Positions 9,022 to 17,361 of a stretch of DNA of 32,534 bases are shown in pieces. A model generated the notes under the pieces. That model was not told the origin of the DNA. It did not search any database and saw only the letters and a list, made by a program, of their open reading frames with translations. Each line of letters opens with the position of its first letter. The stretch's first letter is position 1. Source of the stretch: Candidatus Atribacteria bacterium. Lineage in GTDB: Bacteria; Bipolaricaulota; Bipolaricaulia; UBA7950; UBA9294. The stretch is from contig SPBW01000004.1 of assembly GCA_004525685.1 (NCBI GenBank), positions 1 to 32,534 of the forward strand, written 5' to 3'. The position numbers and the translations under genes are program-made.

Positions 9022-9624
9022 CTAAGGAGTCTTGAGGGAGTCGAGGTCTAGATTTGCAGATCTCACCACGGCCACGTTTGGCAAGCGAGCCCACTGGTAC
9101 TGTCTTGCGCTTGCTTGGGTCAGATTCTCGGGAACATCGCCATGACCTTCCGTGACAACGATGACGTCGTACCCAAGGTCACTCGCATTGCACACAGCAA
9201 TGTCGACGCAGTGCGTTGAGTAAAGGCCACAAATGATGACTCTGGTGAACCCTTCCTCCTCCATCAGAGCTTGTAGCGATGCAGTCATCGGGTCATGATC
9301 GGTCCTCACTAGAACACGATCCGAATCCCGAGGGGTAATGGATGCAGGGAACGGAACTGTCTCTGGATCCTGCATCGATCCCGAAATGTGGGACGAGTAG
9401 ATGATGGGAATCTCGGTAGCTCGTACACGTGCAACGATAGCCTCGACACTATCAAGAATCGGCTGGCTGAATACGTTGACTACTCGCCCAGACCCAAGAC
9501 CAAAAGGATCGACTTGCATATCGACAATCAAGAGAATCGTATCACACGGCCCCGCCAACACAGATACGGATGTGAGCAGCAGCAACATACCAATCAGAAA
9601 ACCACAGAAACTTCGAACATTCAT
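9022..9624 (-). CDS. Exported isochorismatase-family cysteine hydrolase (tandem paralog)
   Basis: Signal peptide MNVRSFCGFLIGMLLLLTSVSVLAG; CDTILLIVDMQ; VIICGLYSTHCVDIAV; SD GGAGGAAGA before ATG 9624. Confidence 0.85.
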   Translation of the reverse strand: MNVRSFCGFLIGMLLLLTSVSVLAGPCDTILLIVDMQVDPFGLGSGRVVNVFSQPILDSVEAIVARVRATEIPIIYSSHISGSMQDPETVPFPASITPRDSDRVLVRTDHDPMTASLQALMEEEGFTRVIICGLYSTHCVDIAVCNASDLGYDVIVVTEGHGDVPENLTQASARQYQWARLPNVAVVRSANLDLDSLKTP

Positions 9625-9683
9625 TCTTCCTCCGACGCACAACATCCGTGAGACCCTAAATCAAGCGATCTCGAACTGGGGTT

Positions 9684-9702
9684 GGAGGCGGCTGCCGCCT
9701 CC
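9684..9702. repeat. Inverted repeat GGAGGCGG-CTG-CCGCCTCC
   Basis: Perfect 8-bp arms with a 3-nt centre upstream of the 9624 gene. Confidence 0.5.
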
Positions 9703-10032
9703 TTCCCGCCAAGCGGCTCTGATTTTTAAGTAGTCTGTCGTTATCAAGTAGCGTTACTTCACCGTGCTACCCGACTCGAAATGCTTGACCCTGGTTCTAT
9801 GACTTGGGCCTTGATCTAGGCGCACTCAAGCCGTTCGGGAGCTGGCATTTAGATTGTTGTGGTACTCGTCACAGCATCGTCACCGCTTGGCGGCGTGTGC
9901 TTTCTTGTCGCGGGAGTACAGGCCCAAACTGGAACAGCGTCGTCTTGGTGGGCAATGCGTCCGGCTGAGCTGCCACGCTTGCGGCTGCGCATTCGCATCT
10001 CGCCAAGTGTATCATGCTCTCGGAGGAGCGCG

Positions 10033-10377
10033 ATGAATATCCCAGCGTCTGATCAAGATCTTCTATACGACTGTCAGGTCGACACGTTCCGCTCTAGCGG
10101 CCCGGGAGGCCAGAATGTGAACACGCGCGATACGGCTGTCCGCATTCGACATCTCCCATCTGGCATTGTGGTGACATGCCAGCGCGAGCGAAGCCAGCTT
10201 CGTAATAAGCAGATTGCACTTCAGGAGCTCAGGGATCGGCTGGAAGCCCTCAACACGCCCAAGAAGAACCGGATTCGTACATCCATCCCAAGACGCGTTC
10301 GTGCCATGATCAGCGAACAGAAGAAGCAGCGCAGTCTCAAAAAGGATCTCCGTAAGAAACCCAGGGTCCATGACTAG
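10033..10377 (+). CDS. RF-1 domain (GGQ) protein, ArfB/PrfH-like ribosome-rescue or peptidyl-tRNA hydrolase candidate
   Basis: [20 protein letters not shown] motif, no codon-recognition domains, basic C-terminal tail [27 protein letters not shown] before ATG 10033. Confidence 0.85.
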   Translation: MNIPASDQDLLYDCQVDTFRSSGPGGQNVNTRDTAVRIRHLPSGIVVTCQRERSQLRNKQIALQELRDRLEALNTPKKNRIRTSIPRRVRAMISEQKKQRSLKKDLRKKPRVHD

Positions 10378-10438
10378 GTCAAGAGTATGGCCCGGTACCC
10401 TGTCATCGCTACAGCGCACGCATCATCAGGAGGATGCA

Positions 10439-11563
10439 ATGAAGCAGATCGGTCTGGTCGGGGCGAGCTGCGTGTTGTTCGGGATCGCGATGATTGCTGT
10501 GTCTCTTGTCGCGGCATCGTCGGAGAATGCTCAGTTCAGTATTGGCGATCGCGTCGGCAATGCGCTGAGATGGGGGATTGCCCTCGGCGATGCGGACGGT
10601 GACGGCGATCTTGACGCGTTGGTCGCCAATGAATCGCGTGGAAGCCTCCTCTGGATGAATGACGGCTGCGCGTCTTTCATAGAGAACGCGCAGCCGTTTC
10701 CCGATGCAATAGCAGGCAAGCTTGTTGATGTTGATGGCGACGAAGATCTGGAGATCATGCTTGTGATGTGGGACGAGCCGCTGTCAGTCTGGCGCGGTGA
10801 GGGTGACGGTACCTATTCAGAGGTCCTGCAAGGATTACTCCCCGTGGGTGCGATCGATCTTGCTGCCGCCGACCTTGATGCCGATGGTGATCTCGATCTG
10901 TTCCTTGCGCGGGATGGGGAGGACATCGTGCTGATCAACGACGGCACAGGCATGTTCTCGGATTCCGGACAGCGCCTTGGTACTGGATTCTCAGCCGAAG
11001 TGGAGCTATCTGACATGGATCAGGACGGCGACATCGACGCAGTAGCCGATGGGTGGGGAGGTTCCGGGCACATCTGGCTCAACGACGGGAGCGGCTTCTT
11101 CACACAAAGCCATCCGCTGACGGGCCCCAATTGGCATGTGAACGGGCTCGCGCTGGGAGATGTCGATGGCGACGGTGATCTTGACGCCGTGCTCGTCTCC
11201 TCTCTCTACGATCCGCACGAGATTTGGCTAAACGACGGATCAGGATTCCTCGTGGACAGCGGGCAACGTTTGGCTGCGCCCGACGGCTATGGAGTCGCGC
11301 TCGGCGATGTCGATGGAGATGACGATCTCGACATGGTCATGGTCATCGGCGGTCAGCCGCGCACCGGAATTGCTTTGTGGATCAATGAGGACGGCGTCTT
11401 CGTTCAGGGTCAGATCGAACCGTATGCGGCCCTCGGGCGAGACGTCGCGCTGGCGGATCTCGATGATGACGGCGATCTGGATATCTTCGGAGCATTCCTC
11501 GCCTACACAGGAGGTTTTCTTCCGAGCCCAAATCGTATTTGGCTGAACCGCTCGAACGACTGA
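10439..11563 (+). CDS. Exported FG-GAP/VCBS-repeat protein (probable beta-propeller)
   Basis: N-terminal hydrophobic signal; seven DxDxDxD motifs (DADGDGDLD, DVDGDEDLE, DLDADGDLD, DMDQDGDID, DVDGDGDLD, DVDGDDDLD, DLDDDGDLD); SD AGGAGG. Confidence 0.88.
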   Translation: MKQIGLVGASCVLFGIAMIAVSLVAASSENAQFSIGDRVGNALRWGIALGDADGDGDLDALVANESRGSLLWMNDGCASFIENAQPFPDAIAGKLVDVDGDEDLEIMLVMWDEPLSVWRGEGDGTYSEVLQGLLPVGAIDLAAADLDADGDLDLFLARDGEDIVLINDGTGMFSDSGQRLGTGFSAEVELSDMDQDGDIDAVADGWGGSGHIWLNDGSGFFTQSHPLTGPNWHVNGLALGDVDGDGDLDAVLVSSLYDPHEIWLNDGSGFLVDSGQRLAAPDGYGVALGDVDGDDDLDMVMVIGGQPRTGIALWINEDGVFVQGQIEPYAALGRDVALADLDDDGDLDIFGAFLAYTGGFLPSPNRIWLNRSND

Positions 11564-11692
11564 TCCTTCGTCCGGGCGGGCAATCTTCGCTCCATCGTCT
11601 CTACATGCGCTGGGATGCGTATCCAGGCGGTGGCATGAAGTCCCTCTTTGCACATCAGCGGCACCGGCCATCCGTCACGCGTTAGATGTCAG

Positions 11693-11698
11693 TATACT
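11693..11698 (+). promoter_or_regulatory. -10 box TATACT exactly 6 nt before ATG 11705 (leaderless transcript predicted)
   Basis: TATACT-CGGGCT-ATG; no SD-like sequence between. Confidence 0.5.
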
Positions 11699-11704
11699 CG
11701 GGCT

Positions 11705-12391
11705 ATGTTGCCACGAGTTCTCATCATCAATAACGCTGTGCATCGCCACTTGTTCAAGCCAGCCTGGCATTGGCGGGCTCATCTCAAGGGCATCGAAACG
11801 CACGTCGTCAATATCCCGTCCGGCGAGCTAGTCCCTGCGCTAGAAAGCTTCAGCCATATCATCCTCACGGGATCGGAAGCATCCATTCTTGAGCCCAAGC
11901 CGTGGTACGACGTTGAATCGAGCCTGATTCGTGAGGCTGTAGAGCTCGGTATTCCCATTCTCGGGTCGTGCTTTGGTCATCAGATGCTCGTGTATGCTCT
12001 GTCAGGGCCCCAGTACCTGCGACAATCCGATCCACCGGAAGTGGGATGGGCCAACATCGAGATCACGGGCACGGACGTTCTCTCTGGCGGCTTGGAGAGT
12101 CCATGGCCGACGTTCGTCTATCATTTTGATGAGGCAATTGATCCTCCCTCACCGTGGATCAAGCTTGGCAAGACACGCCATTGCGACACACATATGCTTC
12201 GCTTCGGCTCGCACAAGGTATGGGGCATACAAGCCCATCCAGAGATTTCGTCGCGCAAGGCCAGGTTTTTCATTCGAGCGACTCTGTTGATGGGCAGGAA
12301 ACCGATGAAACACATCTTCAAGGCATTGCGCCATGTGCCGCCCCCAAACGACGTTGCGGACAAAATCCTACAACGTTTCCTCGAGCAGTAG
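11705..12391 (+). CDS. Class I glutamine amidotransferase-like protein
   Basis: ILGSCFGHQML nucleophile elbow and WGIQAHPEIS catalytic His/Glu. Confidence 0.87.
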   Translation: MLPRVLIINNAVHRHLFKPAWHWRAHLKGIETHVVNIPSGELVPALESFSHIILTGSEASILEPKPWYDVESSLIREAVELGIPILGSCFGHQMLVYALSGPQYLRQSDPPEVGWANIEITGTDVLSGGLESPWPTFVYHFDEAIDPPSPWIKLGKTRHCDTHMLRFGSHKVWGIQAHPEISSRKARFFIRATLLMGRKPMKHIFKALRHVPPPNDVADKILQRFLEQ

Positions 12392-12429
12392 CCGCCAGCT
12401 CGCAGCGTCGCGGCACGAGATTACACTCG

Positions 12430-13770
12430 CTATGTTCGCCGATCGATTTCGCGGGCGATTTGCTCGTTGATGGCTTTGGCATCGGCTTTCATCCGAATCG
12501 GACGATTGGCAAGCCTTGATTGCACGTTGGGGATCGAGTCGCTGTGATAGCGCGTCTTGAACTCCGTGAACTTGAGGCCGTGGGCAGTGGCAATCACCAC
12601 CACGCGATCGGTTGCACGGATGATACCGTCTTGCACTGCCTTGGATAGGCAAGCCAACGCTACGCCTGTCTGAGGACATGTGTACAGACCGTGCAGATCG
12701 GCTCTCGCTGAAGCATCTGCCAACGCTTGTTCACTGGCCTGTTCCACCACGCCATCCAGCTCTCGAAGCACCTTCACAGCACGCTCATAGCTCACAGGGT
12801 TTCCAATACGGATGGCTGTGGCGAGCGTCGCATCAGCTTCCTGAGGCTCAAAGGACTCAAAGCCGTCTCGATAACTGTGATAGAGAGGGTTGGCACTCTG
12901 CGCCTGTGCCGCCAAAACACGCGGCAGTCGATCAATGAGGCCTAGTTGCTTCATCATCATCAATCCTTTGCCCAACGCGCTGACGTTACCCAGGTTGCCG
13001 CAGGGAATAACAATCCATTCTGGCGGATCCCAGGCGAGTTGCTCGGCCATCTCCACAGCGAGGGTCTTCTGCCCCTCAATCCGAAGCGGATTCTTGGAGT
13101 TGGCGAGGTAGAACTGCGGATCGTGTGATATTTCCTCGACAAGATGCATGCACCCGTCGAAGTCTGTTTCCAGCGCAAGCACGATAGCACCATTGGCCAA
13201 TGGTTGTGCCAGCTGGGCTTCGGAAATCTTGCCTTCAGGCAGAAGGACAAGGGTCGGAATTCCAGCGCTGGCTCCATAGGCAGCAAGCGCCGCCGATGTA
13301 TCCCCCGTCGATGCACAGACGACAGCACGGATTGCCGATCCATGTGCAATCATCTGATTCACGTGCGAAACCAGCACTGTCATCCCTAGATCCTTGAACG
13401 AACCGCTGTGTGTCGTGCCGCACTGCTTCATCCACAGATCCTGGATGCCGATCTCTTGAGCCAGTCGGGGTACTGAAAGAAGAGGAGTTCTCCCTTCTCC
13501 CAGCGAGATGCGCAACTTTGGGTGAAGCGACGGGAGAACCCACTCCCCCTTGCTCCAAACACCGCTGGCTTCAGGTCCCACCATTTCGCAGGCGCGCTCG
13601 CGGAAGAGCTGTTTCCATTCGTCTGCTGTCTTGGATCCCAGGGCAGCCAAGTCATGCTCAACATCGAGCAGGCCACCGCATTTCGGACAGTGATAGATGG
13701 ATTGATCCATCGGGTGACGTCCTTCACAACCACGAACACAGGCGTACCAGCAACTGGGCTCAAGGCTCAT
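12430..13770 (-). CDS. thrC: Threonine synthase (PLP-dependent, N-terminal Zn-ribbon-like)
   Basis: CGTTHSGSFKDLGMTVLVS PLP-lysine motif, SLGEGRTPLL, PCGNLGNVSALGKG; N-terminal Cys-rich CVRGCEGRH...CPKCGG. ATGA overlap with the upstream gene; start trimmed to 13770. Confidence 0.92.
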   Translation of the reverse strand: MSLEPSCWYACVRGCEGRHPMDQSIYHCPKCGGLLDVEHDLAALGSKTADEWKQLFRERACEMVGPEASGVWSKGEWVLPSLHPKLRISLGEGRTPLLSVPRLAQEIGIQDLWMKQCGTTHSGSFKDLGMTVLVSHVNQMIAHGSAIRAVVCASTGDTSAALAAYGASAGIPTLVLLPEGKISEAQLAQPLANGAIVLALETDFDGCMHLVEEISHDPQFYLANSKNPLRIEGQKTLAVEMAEQLAWDPPEWIVIPCGNLGNVSALGKGLMMMKQLGLIDRLPRVLAAQAQSANPLYHSYRDGFESFEPQEADATLATAIRIGNPVSYERAVKVLRELDGVVEQASEQALADASARADLHGLYTCPQTGVALACLSKAVQDGIIRATDRVVVIATAHGLKFTEFKTRYHSDSIPNVQSRLANRPIRMKADAKAINEQIAREIDRRT

Positions 13771-14903
13771 CGTCGACCTCCAATGATGTGGGTTCGGGCC
13801 AGGTGGATTGGCAAGCCGCCCTCGACCCTCGTGTCGGGAGGGAAACAGGCCTCGTCTGGCTTGTCTGAGAGGCCGAAGATCACGCATCCCTGGGCTTTCC
13901 AACGCTTGATTGCCATCCACACTTCTTCGGTGATGACAATCTCCTCATCAAGCATCGTCTCCCGAGATGCATCGTTCGACAGATGCCCCATCAGTCCGGT
14001 TGTGCATCGGTACTCAGCTTGTCGAAACGAAGAAAAGGGCGTTGGATTACCAGCCTTCACCTGCACATAGACGCTCTGTTGGAGCTGAGCCAATGCATCT
14101 GTGAGTTGGCTTCGTCTCGTCTCTAGGTCATTGACGAATGCTCGGAACCCGTCGATCTGCCCGTTGGCAACAGATGCCGTCAACTCCTCCAGATCAATCA
14201 TGCCGCCTGCAACCAGTAGAGAGACGTAGGCAACAGCATCTTGGTTGTCTCCTGTCAGAGGGTGAAATGCAGAACCGTTAACCACATTGTAGATTCGCGC
14301 GAACGCGTCCTCTGCTGCCAGTGATTCATCGGCATGATCACGTGCCACCTCATAGGCGGCTTGCCGCCGCGCACGGTCAATGACCTGGTCATTCCGTCCG
14401 CGCGCACCCAGGAGTGTCTTGTCGATATCGACAACGATCATTGTGCCTTCGTCGCAACCGAAGCCATCCAACAATCCATCCTCCACGAACGAAGCGACGT
14501 CGCTCCACTGATTGGATACAGTCAGGTTTTGCCCCGCAGCCAGCGCGCGCGTCTCCCGGCACGCACTGGGTCCCTCGTCGGCAATGAACGCGCGCCCTTG
14601 CCATCCCATCGCTTGGCAAAGATTGGAGAACGCGGACACATCGTTGTGCATTGTGTCGCCGACAAATACGAGGCGAGAAGCATCAGATGCAGTGCCTGAC
14701 AATCTGCGTGCCTCGCGCAGGATCTCGCCAATGACACTGGCATACTCAGGCTCTGCCTTGCGTGGAAGTCGGTCTCTTGCCATACCCAGCTTCGATCTCA
14801 AGTCACCGATCGTTGGCAGTCGATCATCGACTGGAATCAGGTTTCGGTAGACGAGGAAGCCGCCGAACACATCGTCCAGTGTTCCCGAAGAAAAGCCTGT
14901 CAT
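13767..14903 (-). CDS. HAD-superfamily-like protein with permuted motif order, in the homoserine-kinase position of the thr operon
   Basis: VVDIDKTLLG (HAD motif I, D159/D161), VIFGLSDKPDE (motif II, S346), and N-terminal VGDTMHNDVSAF (motif IV-like) with PRKAEPE (K49, motif III-like). ATGA overlaps with both neighbours. Confidence 0.7.
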   Translation of the reverse strand: MTGFSSGTLDDVFGGFLVYRNLIPVDDRLPTIGDLRSKLGMARDRLPRKAEPEYASVIGEILREARRLSGTASDASRLVFVGDTMHNDVSAFSNLCQAMGWQGRAFIADEGPSACRETRALAAGQNLTVSNQWSDVASFVEDGLLDGFGCDEGTMIVVDIDKTLLGARGRNDQVIDRARRQAAYEVARDHADESLAAEDAFARIYNVVNGSAFHPLTGDNQDAVAYVSLLVAGGMIDLEELTASVANGQIDGFRAFVNDLETRRSQLTDALAQLQQSVYVQVKAGNPTPFSSFRQAEYRCTTGLMGHLSNDASRETMLDEEIVITEEVWMAIKRWKAQGCVIFGLSDKPDEACFPPDTRVEGGLPIHLARTHIIGGRR

Positions 14904-15955
14904 CGCACGTATCCTTCGTGAACGAGCAGCTCGCTATTGAGGATCGATCCGCCTGCTGCTCCCCGCACGGTGTTATGCACGACAATCACCAATCGGAAAT
15001 CGAGCACCGGGCACTCGCGAATCCGTCCGACAGTCACCTGCATGCCACCACCCGCATCTCGATCGAGCCGCGGTTGTGGGCGATCGGGCTCTGTCCTTAC
15101 AACAAGTGGGAACTCCGGTGAGCTCGGCAAGCCCCTCGCTGCAACAGCGCCGCGGAATGCCGCTAGCACCGACCGCACCTCGTCGACGGATGCACGCTGC
15201 TCAAGCTTGAGTGACAGGCAGATGGTATGACCGTCAACTACAGGGACTCGATTCGCCTGCGCACTGAAAGCGAATGAAGCTTCCATCTGACGCTCGTTCT
15301 CCACTTGACCAAGTAGGATTCGCGCTTCTCTCTCCATCTTCTCCTCTTCCCCAGGAATCAGACAGAGAACGTTGTCGATGGCGTCAAGTGAGGACACTCC
15401 CGGATGTCCGGCTCCAGACACTGCTTGCATGGATGTTGCAAGGACTGTCTGGAGGCCGAAAGCGTCAGCAAGCGGCTTGAGAACGAGGGCGATTCCAGTG
15501 GTTGTGCAGTTGGGATTGGTAACGAGAAGTCCAGGCCAACTGCGATTCTTCCGCTGGATATCGATCAGCGCCGCATGCTCTGCGTTGATCTCGGGAACGA
15601 GAAGGGGCACATCGTCTTCGAAGCGATAGGCTGAAGCGTTGGATGAGATGGCTATTCCCGCTTCGGCGAACGCCGGTTCGACTTCGCGTGCCGCCCCAGA
15701 GGGCAGGGCCGAGAAGACAAGGCCGATTCCGTCAAGCCCCTTAGGGTCGAGCGGTTGAATAGTCAGGCGCCCGACCTTCTCCGGAAGCGCAGTGGGCAAC
15801 CGCCACGTACAGGCGTCGGCGTAGGGTTTTCCAACACTCCTTTCCGAAGCAGCGAGCGCGGCAACCTCAAGCCACGGATGGCCTTCGAGAAGCTGAACAA
15901 AGCGCTGCCCGACAGTTCCGGTCGCACCTAGGATGGCCACGGGAATTCGTTTCAT
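14900..15955 (-). CDS. asd: Aspartate-semialdehyde dehydrogenase, resembling the archaeal/yeast-type subfamily
   Basis: MKRIPVAILGATGTVGQRFVQLLEGHPWLEVAAL, catalytic LLVTNPNCTTTGIALVLKPL, SGAGHPGVSSLDAIDNV. Confidence 0.92.
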   Translation of the reverse strand: MKRIPVAILGATGTVGQRFVQLLEGHPWLEVAALAASERSVGKPYADACTWRLPTALPEKVGRLTIQPLDPKGLDGIGLVFSALPSGAAREVEPAFAEAGIAISSNASAYRFEDDVPLLVPEINAEHAALIDIQRKNRSWPGLLVTNPNCTTTGIALVLKPLADAFGLQTVLATSMQAVSGAGHPGVSSLDAIDNVLCLIPGEEEKMEREARILLGQVENERQMEASFAFSAQANRVPVVDGHTICLSLKLEQRASVDEVRSVLAAFRGAVAARGLPSSPEFPLVVRTEPDRPQPRLDRDAGGGMQVTVGRIRECPVLDFRLVIVVHNTVRGAAGGSILNSELLVHEGYVR

Positions 15956-17361
15956 CGTCTCATCACCTCTTCATGGATTGCACGCACAGCGCTCTCGCCG
16001 TCTTCCTCAGTGACAACGATCGAGACGCTGCATTCAGACGAGCCCTGAGCGATGGCGATGATGTTCACACCATACTGTGCCAGCGCGGTGAACAGCCGGC
16101 CGGCGACGCCAGCAATGCCTCGCATCCCGGCCCCCAATGCCGTCACCACGCCAACGCCATCGAGAGCGCCCACTCGGTCGATCTCGCGGCGCGAGATTTC
16201 TAGGGCGAACTCCTCCTCCAACTTGCCACAAACACAAGCAACGTCATGGGCCGGTATGACGAAGCAGATTGACTGTTCAGAGGAGGCCTGGGAGATCATG
16301 AGCACATTCGCCTTGCACCGCGCAACAGCTTCAAAGGTTCTCGCCGCGATACCTGGCACGCCGAGCATGCCTCGCCCCTCGACAGTCACCATCGATAGCC
16401 CCTGGATGTTGGTCACTGCCTTGACGGTTCCAGGTGCTGGATTCGCTTCAGGCTCGATTCGCGTTCCGCTGGCCTGCGGCCTGAATGTGTTCTTGATTCG
16501 CAGCGGAATTCGCCCGTCAACCAACGGACGAATCGTACGGGGATGTAGTACTGCAGCTCCGAAATACGCCAACTCCCCCACTTCTACATAAGAGAGAACT
16601 GGGATGACCCTCGCATCTTTCACCAATCGCGGATCAGCTGACATGACGCCATCGACATCCGTCCATATCCAGACCTCGTCTGCAGCAAGTGCCTGGCCAA
16701 GAACCGCAGCTGAGAAGTCGCTTCCACCTCGACCGAGCGTTGTCGTCACGCCGTCGACCGTCGCGCCGATGAACCCGCCGATCACTGGGATCACGCCTTG
16801 GGCGATCAACGGCGCCAGATGCCGCGCGCAGTGTTCTGCGGTTTCTACTGGCAAAGGCAACGCATTCTGGAAGGTGTCATCGGTCACGATCACCTCTGCA
16901 GGATTCACCACCTGAGAAGAGGCGCCCATCGTGCAGAGGTGAGCTGCCAGCAGATCAGCAACAAGCAATTCACCGCACGATGTCGCGCGATCCAGCACCC
17001 GAGGCGTAGCTTCCGCAAGGACGTGAACACTCCGGCAAACTGCCACGTAGCTGGCTAGCAGCTCCTCAGCGGCAGTCACAACGCTCCGCCGTTCGGCGGC
17101 GCTCGCGGGAATAAGCTTGTCCGCTGCTTCACGCGTCCGGTGAAGGATTTCCTCAGCAACATCTCGGCACACTGCGTCGCTGCCCGTCGCTGCGGCGCGG
17201 ACGCCACTGGTCAGCATGTCGGTAACGCCACTCATCGCAGAGACAACTGCGACAATGCTATCCCCCTCTGCCTGTTGATCCATGATAATGGCTGCGACGC
17301 GCGCAATCGCATCAGCGTCTGCTACAGATGTACCACCGAATTTCATGATCAGCAGGGGCAC
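15952..17361 (-). CDS. Aspartate kinase with C-terminal ACT domains
   Basis: IMKFGGTSVADADAI, TTLGRGGSDFSAAVLGQAL, WTDVDGVMSADPRLV, ACT-like C-terminus. Exact start (17361 or 17346) uncertain. Confidence 0.93.
   Translation of the reverse strand: MPLLIMKFGGTSVADADAIARVAAIIMDQQAEGDSIVAVVSAMSGVTDMLTSGVRAAATGSDAVCRDVAEEILHRTREAADKLIPASAAERRSVVTAAEELLASYVAVCRSVHVLAEATPRVLDRATSCGELLVADLLAAHLCTMGASSQVVNPAEVIVTDDTFQNALPLPVETAEHCARHLAPLIAQGVIPVIGGFIGATVDGVTTTLGRGGSDFSAAVLGQALAADEVWIWTDVDGVMSADPRLVKDARVIPVLSYVEVGELAYFGAAVLHPRTIRPLVDGRIPLRIKNTFRPQASGTRIEPEANPAPGTVKAVTNIQGLSMVTVEGRGMLGVPGIAARTFEAVARCKANVLMISQASSEQSICFVIPAHDVACVCGKLEEEFALEISRREIDRVGALDGVGVVTALGAGMRGIAGVAGRLFTALAQYGVNIIAIAQGSSECSVSIVVTEEDGESAVRAIHEEVMRR

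Noticed and set aside
9859-10032. N-terminal extension of the GGQ protein ORF
   Set aside because: A strong SD (CGGAGGAGCG) precedes the internal ATG at 10033 and the extension has no family-like sequence.
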